A stretch of 64,000 nucleotides of DNA from Niebla homalea (GCA_019925105.1 JAHGAU010000029.1:1-64000); one strand, 5' to 3'; numbered from the stretch's first letter, positions 12,401 to 23,965 are shown. Translations and numbers: made by a program. The notes: generated from the sequence alone by a model not told the origin.

Positions 12401-12549
12401 GTTTGAAGTAGTTCGAGCTGTTCGAGAAGCTCAGACGCAGCCTTGCTAGCATGCCGTGCTTTGCGGATGTAGGTGCTGGTGGCCTTTATCGTCTGCGTCG
12501 CCGGGGCAGCAAGACCGACGATCCCTGCCGTCACCGAGAGGTGATCCAT
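9482..12549 (-). pseudogene. Broken STAND receptor: N-terminal domain, NACHT, ankyrin repeats
   Basis: Multi-exon gene read from ATG at 12549. Exons inferred: 12549-12143, 12093-11982, 11851-11610, 11566-11003, then coding to 9482. Order of parts: N-terminal domain of the type found on fungal STAND proteins; NACHT ATPase with Walker A GIQGSGKS (about 11635) and Walker B HIFLVIDALDECD; a winged-helix-like stretch; about seven ankyrin repeats. Three disruptions: TGA at 11791-11789 replaces the Trp of a LLD-W-LS motif; the splice at 10945-11002 (intron containing a T17 run) does not keep frame; and a frame change at about 10330 is needed to continue into the ankyrins, unless a weak 41-nt intron exists there. 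An alternative splice from 11976 to 11786 could skip the TGA but would drop conserved residues. Relatives are cytoplasmic receptors in heterokaryon incompatibility; a role here is inference. Confidence 0.8.
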
Positions 12550-13038
12550 GGTTGGTGTGAAGGGCGGGCGTCAACCTGGTAATGATGCCCAGAGCAATGA
12601 CGTACTCGTATCCCACGCTCTCAGGTCCTAGGATTATCAGCTGTTCTCCCAATAAGGCTGTCGAGCGAGAGACCGGACGATGCTAATATGAACATGCAGC
12701 GGTGACCATACGTGACAACCAAGCCCTTGGGATGTGGTGACACATTCTGTTTTATCACTAGTATCGGGTGCGAAGCCTCTTCTACGATAGGATCAATTAT
12801 TCGATGAAAAATGATGCTATTGTTAATAGGTTGATGAAAGAGATCATCTCAGCAAAGCTCATGGTTGTTGAGAGACAAGCCATTTCTTATCATCCGCTTA
12901 GCCATGATCAGAAATCCTCGAAGGGATTTAATAAGCTATATTAATTGGATATATTCGTCCTTCACTTCCACTGCCCCCCTCTGCTCATATTTTGTATCAA
13001 TTGGTGTCTATCGATAAGCGTTCTAAACCAAAGTCCCA
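12550..13038. other. Intergenic
   Basis: Upstream of the NACHT-ankyrin pseudogene. No supported coding frame. Confidence 0.5.
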
Positions 13039-14239
13039 TCAAGAGGCCTTATCTGCGCAGGAAGCGATCTGCTCACATCCGAGTAGCTCCTCCTTTGCCA
13101 CACTGTCATTGATAACTGCCGTCCACTTCCTCGAGAAGTCAACCCTTTCAAAGTCGATAAACATCAGGCGTCCACGCTCGTCATTCCACAGCACATTACG
13201 TGAATTGATGTAGTCTAGCTCAAGTTTGAGGCCTTTTCCTCTCATGTCAACTTTGCGAAACCTTCGTATCTCCTCTCGGTGGTCGTGCTTCTCATAATGC
13301 ATTAAACGGTTTCCAGCATAGGAGAGCAACAGCATGTATACCATCTCAGACCCGCTGGAAAGCCTGATAGCCTCCGGGCGCAGCGACCAAGGTCTTGCGA
13401 AATAAAGGTCCCCAAGCAAAACCGGCACCTTCTCGCCCTGCATCTTGCGCAAAACGAGGTAGGCCTCCTTTTCCCTCTTCAGCTTCATCACAGAGCTCAT
13501 CTGTGTGGCTTTCCCAATGAACGTGTAGCCGTGCGATATCAATGTCAGTCGAAATATCACATGCTCTCCCGGGTAGAGCTCCAAGCTTGAGCAGGGTGCA
13601 GCCGTTGTTTCGGTCAAGCGCTAGTTGAGTCGTTAGAAGTGAAGCCAGCTGTAAGTTGTCGATTTGATGCGAGTTCGTGTTCTTGCCTTGGCGATGCGCG
13701 GTCACATTTGGGCATCCGGAGTCAAGCTCGAGGCGTCGTTTGAGGCCAAACATGCACTTCTGCGTACAGTATTTCATTGGGACTGGATTGGGGCCGCGGT
13801 TATCATCCTGTGGTCCTGCTTGTTGAGAGACCTCATGATTGGCAGAGAGGTCTTCGGTGTCAAACAAGCCTTGCTCTAGAAGTTGACCAACTTCTACAAG
13901 GGGACAAGTTTGCTCGTGCGGACCATTGAGCTCCACACACTGCGATTCCTGCTGTCGAACTCGTTCATCTAGAACCTGCTTCAGACGCCATAGAGATGCA
14001 TTACAATGGTTATCAAGCAAGTATTGATTGCCTGTTTCACACTTTGGGACCTCGAACAAGCGCCCATCACAGGAAGTACACCTCCCTCGTTTCCGTTGGG
14101 GGCTAATGAACCATTTTGAGTCTTTGTAGAATGGGCAGCGACAGTCCAGCGGTTCAGAGGTTAAGTTCAGTACTGGTCCGATTTCATTATTTGATGATCG
14201 CACCTCGGCATTATCTATACCTTCAGTGTCTTCAGCCAT
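13039..14239 (-). pseudogene. Frameshifted fungal kinase-fold protein
   Basis: Two overlapping minus-strand frames together resemble one fungal protein. The first (ATG at 14239) has a Cys-rich stretch (CRCPFYKD ... GRCTSCDGRLF), a Gln/Glu linker and a conserved YCTQKCMFGL ... CPNV segment. The second continues with kinase-fold features: HGYTFIGKAT (beta-strand lysine region), VYMLLLSYAGN (hinge), a catalytic-loop-like YINSRNVLWN, and MFIDFERVDF where DFG would stand. The frame must change at about 13570-13595, and no GT-AG intron fits there, so a one-base indel is the simplest reading. HxD is replaced by LELD. It could be a pseudokinase-type gene that has since decayed. Biological role unknown. 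Confidence 0.65.
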
Positions 14240-15292
14240 GTTAATTTCTCTTGTAGTCCAGTACCAAATGCGTCGCGCTCACAAACTTTTCACGAAGCAA
14301 ACATTTCGAGCTTTGATCAAGGTTACCTGACGTTGTGTGTCGCCATGGCAACTGCTGTCCGAATCGTTGTGGCAGAGTAAAGTGTCAAAGTTCCCCACCT
14401 TCCCGATTAGATGAAACAACGATGATTTTTGACAAATCCCAGAATATCGCGCAAGGCTGAACACCGAGTATGAGCCTCTAGGCATTTCAACTTGCTTGTG
14501 TGTATTTCAGAGATTGCTTGCCCTTTTGTACTGATGGCTGTTGATAGTCCATGAAGTTTGCTGTAAACGGCATGGACACCATGATTCAAGAAGTGTGCAA
14601 TCACATATGGCCTCCGTCAATTTTCCAAGTCATGAATTGATGACTTACTGTGGAACTAAGAAGACATTGAGTGAACCTGCTTCCATGTCATTGCCAGCCG
14701 CCATTTCCAGGGATCAGAAGATCCAAAATTCAGAGAATATCTGTAACACTCCCCACCAGCTGGCAACCAGATACGATCGATTGCATTGAGCTTCGGTCGA
14801 TACTAGTCCAACCACGAGAGGGTAAAGCCACGTCGCAGCGAGCGGAGATGCAAAAAGATGCAATCTCGCAGACGCCCGCTTTTCTATCTTTCGAGCCTTT
14901 GTCTCATTCAATGATCTCCTCATTGCGCAAAAGATCACAACTGCGTAACAGACTATCCTAGTATCTTTGGTGTAAGGAAGCTTATCAGATGCTCCATCCG
15001 ACTTGTTGATTTGGTTATTACTCACCCAAAAGTCCTTGGAACTGACCACGCGGTGTACTGGTAAGCACACCCATATCATACCTGAACATCCGCATCGCAC
15101 TACGTTGGTCTTTGGCTATATGAAAGTAGTCGCTGAAATGAATCAAAGCGTTTGATGGGATTGAAGTACTTGGAAGGTTGGCGAGCTGTCAGTCCAACTG
15201 TCCATAATAGCCCTCTGAAGAACCATGGACTTCGTCGGTATCATTACTGGAATTTTGGATGTCCGCCTAGCACATGCTTCAAGCATGAACCC
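14240..15292. other. No supported gene
   Basis: Several 60-130-codon frames overlap on both strands, none with recognisable domains or consistent splice structure. Confidence 0.5.
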
Positions 15293-16027
15293 TCAGCAAT
15301 ATATTTTCCGATAAGGTTTCATCAAGTTTGGCCACCTTCTCCTTTCCCCTGTCGAGAATTGCGAGAGATAATTTGACCTGAAGGAGTCTTTGAAGTCTCC
15401 GATTACAAATTTTAACTGGAGATGCAAGCTCCTCAATGGCCGCAGCGTCCTCTTAATCGCCTCTGTGGGGTCTGCACGCACATAACAGAGCCAAACGAGT
15501 TCGATCCTTGTTATCCATGGCATACAAGAGAGCGTGGAGGTGATTGAGCAACTAGTATCCTCAAGATAAGATGTTAGGCTCGGAGGGAACTTGTGGCCAA
15601 AGTTGTAATTTCCGTTCCCATTCATCTCGTCACTCCGCAGTAGGCGGATCTCGATGATGCAATTACTGGCTGTGAGGAAATGTTTGCACATGACCGCTTC
15701 CAAGGCTGCCTCCATCTCATTCTCCTTAATTTTTGCCATTATCTCCAGATTCAAGACAATGTATATGTACAGTGTCGTTTTTACTTCTGTCTGCCATGCC
15801 TCGACAACTTCAGAATTGATCTGCCTACTCACGCAGAAGATGCTCGGTTCTGCAATACTATGGCTGCGATGGAGAGCGAAGGGGCCCACGTTTTCGGACT
15901 TCACGCTGTCGTACCCAGGTGTTTGCGCGAAGAGATGACCATAGATTTGTAGACAGATCTCTGCGGGGAGGGAGAGCAATGTTAGTGAGGACATTCTGGA
16001 CGAGTTCTGAGAAATTTGAAGAGTCAT
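15293..16027 (-). CDS. F-box-like protein
   Basis: Intronless frame of 244 residues from ATG at 16027 (a second ATG at 15994 is also possible). Residues 15-35 read SLTLLSLPAEICLQIYGHLF, the usual fungal F-box-like start (LLxLPxEIxxxIYxxLF), followed by CVSRQINSE, a typical continuation. F-box proteins bind Skp1 in SCF ubiquitin ligases; the very degenerate fungal versions are often of unknown function, so only the domain is claimed. The C-terminal half has no recognised repeats. Confidence 0.7.
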   Translation of the reverse strand: MTLQISQNSSRMSSLTLLSLPAEICLQIYGHLFAQTPGYDSVKSENVGPFALHRSHSIAEPSIFCVSRQINSEVVEAWQTEVKTTLYIYIVLNLEIMAKIKENEMEAALEAVMCKHFLTASNCIIEIRLLRSDEMNGNGNYNFGHKFPPSLTSYLEDTSCSITSTLSCMPWITRIELVWLCYVRADPTEAIKRTLRPLRSLHLQLKFVIGDFKDSFRSNYLSQFSTGERRRWPNLMKPYRKIYC

Positions 16028-17343
16028 TTCCCTCAGCCGCTGAGTCGACGTCACTCGAATCGCGCACAGCCACTACACTAACCGGATCCAATCTGGCGTC
16101 TATCGAAATCTTTGGTGCGCCACAATTCTCCTGGTCCTTTGATCGGACTTTCGCCGCAATTCCTGCCAAACCTCCCTTCAAATAGAAACAATAGCTCCCA
16201 ACGTTCCCAGAACGTTACGGCTCAAGAGTCATTGCTTTGGCAAGCGCCATTGCGGTGAAGCGATCCCTTGGCTTTTCAGGCCGAAAGTCTCCCAACTCAA
16301 ATTCGTTACAATGCTTGCCAGTCAACCTTGATGAAAGTCGATCCTTGCCCGCCGAACAAATATATTGGCCTAGAGTGGGACTCTCGATGCAGCCTAGACG
16401 ATTCTTCCGACCCAAGAGCTTGAGGTTCCCATACAGTGGAATGGACGTGGAAAACGCGGTGTCCTTGATGGAGGATAACATGGGCTCCCCGCTATTTGCT
16501 AATTTAGGAGCGGTCGGTCCCGCTGGATGCCGAAATTCCATTGACCTGACACTTGACGAGGCCTTTCGCATGGCGGGGTAATCGTGTGTTTCCCTCCAGT
16601 TTCTCTGGGATGCGGCCTGATCTATCCATACCAGCAAGCACGATTGGAACTTCACACTGTCATCTGGATCAATACTACCATGATCTCGAATGCTTCTCTT
16701 GACGGAAGCAGACTATCGGATGTGAGGCCTTCGGAAGGGTCGTCAACCCTTTAGTACATGCGGGGTAGTTGTATTGGCTCTCTCTTTGCGGAGCACGGAC
16801 CCGTCCTCTCGCTGCACAATCTGATATCACGCGAGATGTTGGAAAGCAGGGACCAGTTTCAGAGCCACTAATTACTCCGCCTGGCGTCCCCTCGGAAGAT
16901 CTGCAACGCGATTCTATTGCACCCCGCACTCAAGCGGGCTACCTCTCATTCGCCAATTGATTTTGGGATCCCAAGCTCCTCAACACAGTGGGCACGGCCA
17001 TTCTCTCCGGCATTCAGAGTCTCACGGAACGGATCTCGATGTGGTTGACTCTGTTGGATGGCATCGTGACCTTTGCTTCTTCTGATTCATGACGCTAGAT
17101 GAATTAGGGTGGAATGGGGACGATCTTGTCCAAGTTGGCGACGCCATGCAGGGACCATCAAATATGGCAAATCACTGTGTATGCAGCACTCGGGCTCCTT
17201 GTGCCCGCGAGTAGTCGAGGTGAGGGGCTGATATACATATGATGATGCTCATTCAACTTCCTACTCTCTTTCTTCCACCTCTTCAGATGCATTGAGATAG
17301 ATGAAAGCATTCTTTTTCTAGTAAATCAGAACAGAAAGACAGC
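16028..17343. other. Intergenic, including the likely promoter of the alcohol oxidase gene
   Basis: Open frames over 16215-16655 on both strands are comparable in quality and unrecognised. The last 250 bases before 17344 are the probable promoter and 5' UTR of the oxidase, with pyrimidine-rich stretches such as ctactctctttcttccacctc near 17262; no specific binding site can be named. Confidence 0.4.
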
Positions 17344-19739
17344 ATGACCATCCCAGATGAAGTTGACATTATTGTCGCTGGCGGTAAGTGGCATACTCGT
17401 GCGAGAGCCAACACGAGATGACTAAATCGCTATCTCAGGAGGGTCCGCTGGCTGTGTCGTAGCTGGACGGCTCGCTGCACTTGATAGGAACCTCACTGTC
17501 TTACTAGTCGAGGGAGGTGAAACTAACCTCAATCATGAATGGGTTCCACGGTAAGATGAATGGGGAGTCAGATTGTTGTAACATGGCTGACCGAACGTAG
17601 CCCTGGGATCTACCCCAAGAACATGAAACTTGATTCCAAGACTGCTTCTTTCTATCATTCGCGCCCATCGAAATATCTCTCCGGAAGACGAGCGATTGTT
17701 CCATGCGCCAATATCCTCGGGGGTGGCTCCAGCATCAACTTTGTAAAGTCACAACCTTAGTTGTCTGTCGTACTTATGGCTCATGTAATGTCTCTAGATG
17801 ATGTATACTCGTGCAAGCGCTTCGGATTATGACGATTTCCAAGCGGAAGGATGGAAGACCGAGGAACTACTCCCGCTCATGAAGAAGCATGAGACCTACC
17901 AGCGTCCTTGCAACAACAGGGATCTGCACGGCTTCGAAGGCCCCATCAAGGTCTCCTTTGGCAACTATACGTATCCGATCTCATGGGACTTCCTGCGAGC
18001 CACTGAGTCTCAGGGCATCCCTACGACTGATGATCTTCAGGATCTTACCACGGGCCACGGTGCTGAGCATTGGCTCAAGTGGATCAACAGGGACACCGGA
18101 AGGCGATCCGATTCTGCTCACGCTTACATCCACTCAAACATGAGGTGAATGCGAGACCATTGATGCCCCATCATCGCACAAGCCATGCTGACCAATTCCA
18201 GAAACCACGGTAACCTTTATCTCATGTGCAACACCAAAATCGACAAGGTTATCATGGAGAACGGCCGCGCGACTGCCCTACGCACTGTGCCGATGAAAGT
18301 CCTCCACAATGGCCAAGCCAAGGAGAAGATTATCAAAGCCCGCAAGCAGATTGTCATTTCTTGCGGTACCCTCAGCACTCCCCTCGTGCTCCAGCGCTCT
18401 GGTATCGGCGACCCCAACAAACTCAAGGAAGTCGGCGTCAAATGCGAAGTGGATCTCCCTGGTGTCGGCTTGAACTTCCAGGATCATTATCTCACATTCT
18501 CTGCCTACCGCGCCAAGCCGGATGTTGAGAGCTTTGACGATTTCATTAGAGGCAAGCCAGAGGTGCAGAAAAAAGTGTTCGATCAGTGGAACATGAATGG
18601 CACTGGCCCCTTGGCTACGAACGGGATTGAAGCGGGCGTGAAGATCAGGCCGACTGAAGAGGAGCTCAAATTGGACTATATGAAGGAATTCGTTCCAGGA
18701 TGGGAAAGCTACTTCAAGGACAAGCCCGACAAGCCTGTCATGCATTACTCAGTCATTTCTGGGTATTTCTCTGTCTCCCACAGTCCAACTAGAGCATTGC
18801 TGACACAAAGCAGCTTCTTTGGTGATCACGTCCTCATGCCAGAAGGCAAGTTCTTCTCCATGTTCCACTTTCTGGAGTATCCCTTCTCCCGTGGAAGCAC
18901 ACACATCAAGTCTGCAGATCCATATGACGCACCGGATTTTGACGCCGGCTTCATGAATGACGAGCGTGATATGGCACCAATGGTGTGGTCATACATTAAG
19001 TCTCGTGAGACGGCTCGTCGCATGGACGCTTATGCCGGAGAAGTCACTGATAAGCACCCGTAAGTCCAGATACTCTTCTCTTGCTAGAAGCGTTCTCTGG
19101 TAGACTGAGACCATGCGCCAGGTACTTCGCCTACGATTCTCCTGCCGCTGCCCAGGACTTGAACCTACAAGACACAAAAGCGTACGGTGGCCCCAATCAT
19201 CTCTCCGCTGGCATTCAGCACGGCAGCTGGTCGATCCAATCCAAGCCAGGCCAGCCTCCCAAAGACAGCATGGTCTCGAGCAGCAAAGTCAATGAGATCC
19301 GTGAGGACTTACAGTATACCAAGGAAGACATCAAGGCCGTCGAGGAATGGGTGAAGCGCCATGTTGAGACAACTTGGCACAGTAAGCATTCACGTTTCAT
19401 TCTCTCCTCTCTCCCGTAGTTGGGAGTCATTGTTGACGATTCATGTGTAAAGGTCTTGGTACTTGCAGCATGGCCCCCCGCGAAGGCAACAGCATCGTCA
19501 AGCACGGTGTCCTCGACCCGCGCCTCAATGTCCATGGCGTCAAAGGGCTCAAGTGCGCTGATTTGTCAATCTGCCCTGACAATGTGGGTTGTAACACATA
19601 CAGCACGGCTTTGCTCATTGGCGAGAAGGCGGCTATGCTCGTTGCGGAGGATCTGGGCTACAGTGGGGATGCGCTCAAAATGGAAGTGCCGGTTTGGCAT
19701 GAGGGAACTTATGAGACGACCGGTAGGGCGAGGATGTAG
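17344..19739 (+). CDS. Alcohol (methanol) oxidase, FAD-dependent GMC oxidoreductase
   Basis: Eight exons: 17344-17383, 17439-17550, 17601-17742, 17798-18144, 18202-18762, 18814-19059, 19122-19381, 19453-19739. They sum to 1995 nt, an intact 664-residue protein, matching the usual 660-675 of yeast and fungal alcohol oxidases. The 51-nt intron 18763-18813 is in frame and could be missed; removing it restores VISG-FFGDH. Motifs: N-terminal FAD-binding IIVAGGGSAGCVVAGRL; GMC signature ANILGGGSSINFMMYTR; IKVSFGNYTYP and FMNDERDMAPMVW typical of alcohol oxidases; C-terminal WHSLGTCSM and CPDNVGCNTYSTALL with the catalytic His/Asn region. It oxidises methanol and short primary alcohols to aldehydes, making H2O2. 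The C-terminus ARM resembles a peroxisomal PTS1 signal. In filamentous fungi the substrate is probably methanol from pectin or lignin demethylation. No damage is seen. Confidence 0.95.
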
Positions 19740-20597
19740 CTTTGTGCGTGAGTGTCTGATGAATCCTGTTTGTTGCCTTGAATCTTCATGTATGAATATG
19801 GTCTGGTAGGTAGTATCTCGGACGCTCTCGGAATGATTGCCAATGTTTCAATGGATCTGCGCATCAGAGACTTTGACTGATTAACACACCGATGATCTCT
19901 TTGTCTCAGAGCCGTTGTAGTTTGGGAGGAGTAGCGATTCTCTTGGCTTCAGCAATATACAAAGGAGACAAGGCTGAGTCCAGCCAGGACTCTGCTACCC
20001 TGTGCCTTTTGATAATTCAATCCTCATGAAATAGCATGTACTACACGTGCGGTTCTCTCCCATGATATGCAAGTAGAGTAAGACATCTGAGCCAAGGCGT
20101 CAAGCTTCCCACTCTCGATGTAAGCTCATCGGGGAGAATGCTCCACGAATGATTGGAAGAGACTTTGGCTCTGATGGAGTGCCCTGCACTAGATAATTAT
20201 AGCAGATGTTATGGCATTACCGTGACTCAGAAAATATATTTTGATCGTCGACGCCATGATCAGCGCGAGGAGCTTACAACGCAATACATGAGGCAGGGAG
20301 AGTAAGTGAGACCTTTTCATTGGTTGTACCAGTGCCATCAAAATTCGAGCAATCTGCAGCTTATTGTCCAACCGTTACGTTATTCACAATGATGGCTGAT
20401 GGATATGTCTTCGACAAAGTTTGAGCTGCCAATGTCGCTCTCACTACTTCTCCGCCTGAAAATCGCCTGCTACGTCAAGATCGATTTCCCGGTACTCGCA
20501 GTATTTTCGTCCAGAGGCGCCTTATCCCGCTTGTAGTCTGGCACGTACGTTGGGATCTCCTCGTCTGCTCCGAAAGCGTAGCCAGCCTCTTCTAGGA
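19740..20597. other. Intergenic between convergent genes
   Basis: 3' region between the oxidase (plus) and the HET pseudogene (minus). No coding frame supported. Confidence 0.5.
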
Positions 20598-22227
20598 TTA
20601 CGATGTCGATGTACTGCCACCGTACATCTTGTACCTTACCTTGGAGACCAACGATAGATAGCTCAAGCTCGGCAAACGGACATTAAGTTGGTTTGAGTCA
20701 GAAAAGCAGACCCAATTCTTAGCATCCTGTCCTGCACTTGGGCTAGGGTAACTATCTTTTCTCCCTTGTTTGCGCTTGTGCACATAGACATCAAGGCCGG
20801 CGGGGGATATGGCGATTACGAGGAGGTCGTTGTCTTCAGTGCGGAATAACAGCATTTCCTCGGCAATTGGGCTCTCGAGGACGGTCTCACAAGACGACTG
20901 GATCCCTTCGGATGGCGGCTCTGCTCTCAAAATCGTTGCGTCCTCATATCTGTTCGGGTAAAGAAGCGAGAATTTCCGTCCATCAGATGACCGTGTGACT
21001 CTGACAGATATAGATTGAGGACCATCCGTGCTATTCTTTGATATGTAATCTGGGTTGATGTACAACAATGGCGTAACGCCGTGTAAGCCATCACAAGGAG
21101 GATCGGTTAATGGGACCGGGAGCATATCGGGCCGCGCTCTTGCAAGACAATTGGCCGTGCGATGCTCAAGATAGACAGAGATAATGGTACCTGGCGTCCC
21201 CCTGTATTCGCATTTCAAGGGAAGCAGTTTCAGGCATTCGTTATCCGCAACTTTGTAACTTAACCAGGTCGCGAACCCTTTCAGTGTTATAAGAGCGTCA
21301 TCACGATCCTTCTTCTCCTCCCAAACATCTTCAACTGCAGCGTGCCTCAATATAGCGCGTATGGCTAATCCCCGATTGGTCACCGTCATTGGCTCATCGT
21401 TCTCACGTACTTCCTTGGATGATGGGACAAAGTCTCCGGACTCGGCGAATGCGAATGGATTCTGAGCGAACATCCCGCTCGCGAAGAGGCTTGCGTCTTT
21501 TCAAGCGAAAAGAGTTTCATCGGAGTTGACGCTCCAGATTTCGTGCTGCAGCCTCATGAAAGCTTTTCGACCCTCCCCATACAGCAGTGGCATGTTGACG
21601 TTGAACAGTCCAAGCAGACAAAATGCGATGTCTTCAGTTCTCGTAGTTTCTCGCTTTGACGCCCAGGACATTCTTGCAGACACGCTGGCCTTTTGTGGAA
21701 ATCTGATGTAGATGGGTGGAATGCCGGTGGCATCCGAGATCTGCTGTCGCAGGGTCCACTTCGTTCCTATGGAGTTCCATCCGTGATCAAAGAACTCTAA
21801 GCCCACTGGAGCCAGAAGTTCCTGGAGCGTCCAGCCTCTAGTGAACCACCTACTGTATCGGAAAGCCTCGAGCAGGCATCTATTTTCAGACAGTGGAGCA
21901 TTGACATCGACCATGTATGCATAGCATACTTGCGCATCCTTATACCACTGAAACATGGAGTTGATGGCCTCAGATAACTCTGCGCTGCTTATCTTGTCGA
22001 TGCAGCACGTATCGATCCAGACGTACCCCAATCCATCTAGACTCGCCTGCTTGCAGCTAGCGGTGATCTCTGTATAGCCCGCGCTTTATCTACTAATCTT
22101 CTTTCTGCGGCTATCTCTTGGTGCGTTACCTCATCCTCGCCCCACGTATGCGAGAGGATGGCATACTTTGGCACACTGTCTCCAAAAATTCCTTCAGCCT
22201 CAGGGTTTCGGTGTTTAGGAGCCGCAT
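20598..22227 (-). pseudogene. Broken HET-domain protein
   Basis: Starts MRLLNTETL at ATG 22227, a very common HET-protein start. Conserved HET blocks follow: KYAILSHTWGEDEVT, GYVWIDTCCIDK, SSAELSEAINSMFQWYKDA, RGWTLQELLAP and GLFNVNMPLLYGEG. Damage: a missing base in a run of five A (plus strand 22184-22188) shifts out of EFFGDS; a second missing base at 22078-22080 is needed to enter GYTEI; and TGA at 21503-21501 stands where LFAWKD is expected. After it the same frame runs on through SGMFAQNP to 20598 (291 codons). HET proteins execute cell death on non-self recognition. The largest remaining frame (21501-22031) retains much of the HET domain, so a truncated product cannot be excluded. Confidence 0.85.
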
Positions 22228-22829
22228 TTGAACCCTCACGATCCTGCAGTCACCAAGGGATCAAACGGACTGCACAGTGTACGCAGCAAGGCTAGCAACG
22301 ATCATGTGCGTCACGCTGACAGGCTTGATGGCTTCAAACGACGCTCTATGATGATTACCGAAGTAGAATTGCAGCAAATACAATTTATGGCGGGGTAGAG
22401 CGGATGAACGGTTCCGCCAACACACGCTAGCCCAGGAAAGACTAGTATGGGCTGTCTGGCTCTTCCTCTTTATACTCTGAACGATACGGACGTATAAAGG
22501 CTTACAAAAACCTGTCACCGATGTATCCCTCGGACGGGAAACTGTTCCAGGAGTGCGACAAAAGCGACAGCGAAGTCTCCATCAGGTGCCAGTGACTGTG
22601 AGGGGGAGACGACGACGAGGATACAAAGTTGATAATAAGTTATACACGACAATAATAATGAGGTGTTTGCGACGATGATTACCGGGTATACATATCAGAC
22701 TCGGTATCATGTATAAATTGGGTAAATTTTGAATAGAAAGGCCAGTGGGGCATCTTCATGCGGCTGTGATTACACGATGTATGTCGAATCTGACATCATT
22801 TTCTTAGCACAAAGATGGATCAAAGTTCT
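22228..22829. other. Intergenic
   Basis: Upstream of the HET pseudogene. No supported coding frame. Confidence 0.5.
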
Positions 22830-23010
22830 TTCGCGAACGATGAATGAGGTGCATAACACAGCATTTTGCTGAGCTAGTGACAGTCGTAAAGCTTGCCGTA
22901 GCTTTACTCGCTGTCAAGCCGTCTAATTCAATAGAGAACCGAATTTTCCTAAGAGCTGTGCATCCCAACCATACGTAAGGGTATCTCAAACGTCCCAGAC
23001 AAAGATCTGG
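22830..23010 (-). pseudogene. Relic resembling the 3' end of the neighbouring GH5 glucanase
   Basis: Minus-strand reading gives W-D-A-Q-LL-KI followed by LDGLTASKATASF. The intact glucanase 2 kb away (24997-26612) ends WDAQFLTKIGIF ... LDGSTASNATASNF. DNA similarity is also visible (gctttactcgctgtcaagcc versus gcattactcgctgttgagcc). Stops and frame shifts interrupt the relic, and no upstream glucanase exon was found. It is probably a decayed duplicate of the gene end; the reverse, gene conversion of a short piece, cannot be ruled out. Confidence 0.45.
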
Positions 23011-23413
23011 TTCCTATCATCTACAGAATAAGCCGCCATCATGAAGCTTTTGAGACCTAAGCGTCACCCTAAGAAGAACACTGCAGCACAATCGCCATCG
23101 TCTTTACTCAGGGTGATTCATGGAAGAGCAAGAGATACGCAGAGGTGAATGGAAGTAGGGTTCTCCGTTTTTCTATCTGTTATTATTATACTACCATCCA
23201 CAAAGGATGTTCGATTTTGAAACGCGCCCATATTATAGTGAGTCTCTCCTGGCCTGGAAGTCTGCGAACATTGTTCGCATGAATGGATTCAGCAAGACCT
23301 CGCTCCCCCACTCCTCGAAACTTAACATGGACCTACCTTTCCACAATCATCAGCGATTTCCTTTGATGGCATCCGAAACCCTGTCCCTCCCAACCGCTTA
23401 CTCGTCGACGTTC
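23011..23413. other. No supported gene
   Basis: A plus-strand frame at 23207-23464 has no recognisable domain and overlaps the edge of the transporter relic. Confidence 0.45.
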
Positions 23414-23965
23414 TTAAGCCCGGACCAGGCCTGGACTCCTCACATCTCTCTTCCAATTACTTGAACTCTCCGATATGGCCGGTGATTGCCTCCGCGCCTC
23501 TACAAACGGAAGAAAACCCACGACCAGCAACGTCTCCCAGATCGAAACGCTAGCCACAACGAGCCAAGTTGAGGAGAAGGCCTTGATGAGAACATACTTG
23601 GACGCATACATCGTTTAATGCCAGGGAACCCAATGTTCCAGGAATGTCGCATCGATCCAATATGCGGCGAGGCGGGCTCAGTGCTCGAGATGGGGATTGC
23701 GATCACAGTCGCGCGAATTCGAAACCCCCATGTTTGACGACCGGCCCAAGCGAGAAGACCTCCTCGCTGGACTTCAAGGCCAGTCTCTCCTTGCGGAAGT
23801 CGGCCCAGTCGAAGTCTTGGGGCTTGGTCAAGGATATGATCAGGGTATATGAGAAAGGGCTGAAGGCCGAAGCCACCGTGCTGTAGACGCAGGGGAGAAT
23901 CTCGCTATTAGTGGCTATGCTGTCACAGCCATAGGGCGACTTTGAGGAACCGAGCCAGACTGCTC
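23414..23965 (-). pseudogene. Relic of a urea/solute symporter (DUR3-like) 3' region
   Basis: Read on the minus strand from about 23965: WLGSSKSPYG, then IATNSEILPCVYSTVASA, FSPFSYTLII and TKPQDFDWADFRKE, the order seen near the C-terminus of fungal DUR3-type sodium:solute symporters. After a stop at about 23710 another frame continues with YASKYVLIKAF ... STWLVVASVSIWETLL, resembling the following membrane helix. At least one stop and two frame changes interrupt it. The upstream coding region (24 to 24.8 kb) is too altered to recognise. DUR3 proteins import urea at the plasma membrane; this copy should be inactive. Confidence 0.55.

Noticed and set aside
18763..18813. 17-residue insertion in the alcohol oxidase
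   Set aside because: The stretch has GTATTT donor, GCTGAC branch site and CAG acceptor, and its removal restores the conserved VISGFFGDH alignment.
11789..21503. Read-through of the two TGA codons by fungal A-to-I mRNA editing
   Set aside because: Known editing of this kind rescues UAG to UGG; these codons are UGA, with G before the A, an unfavoured context.
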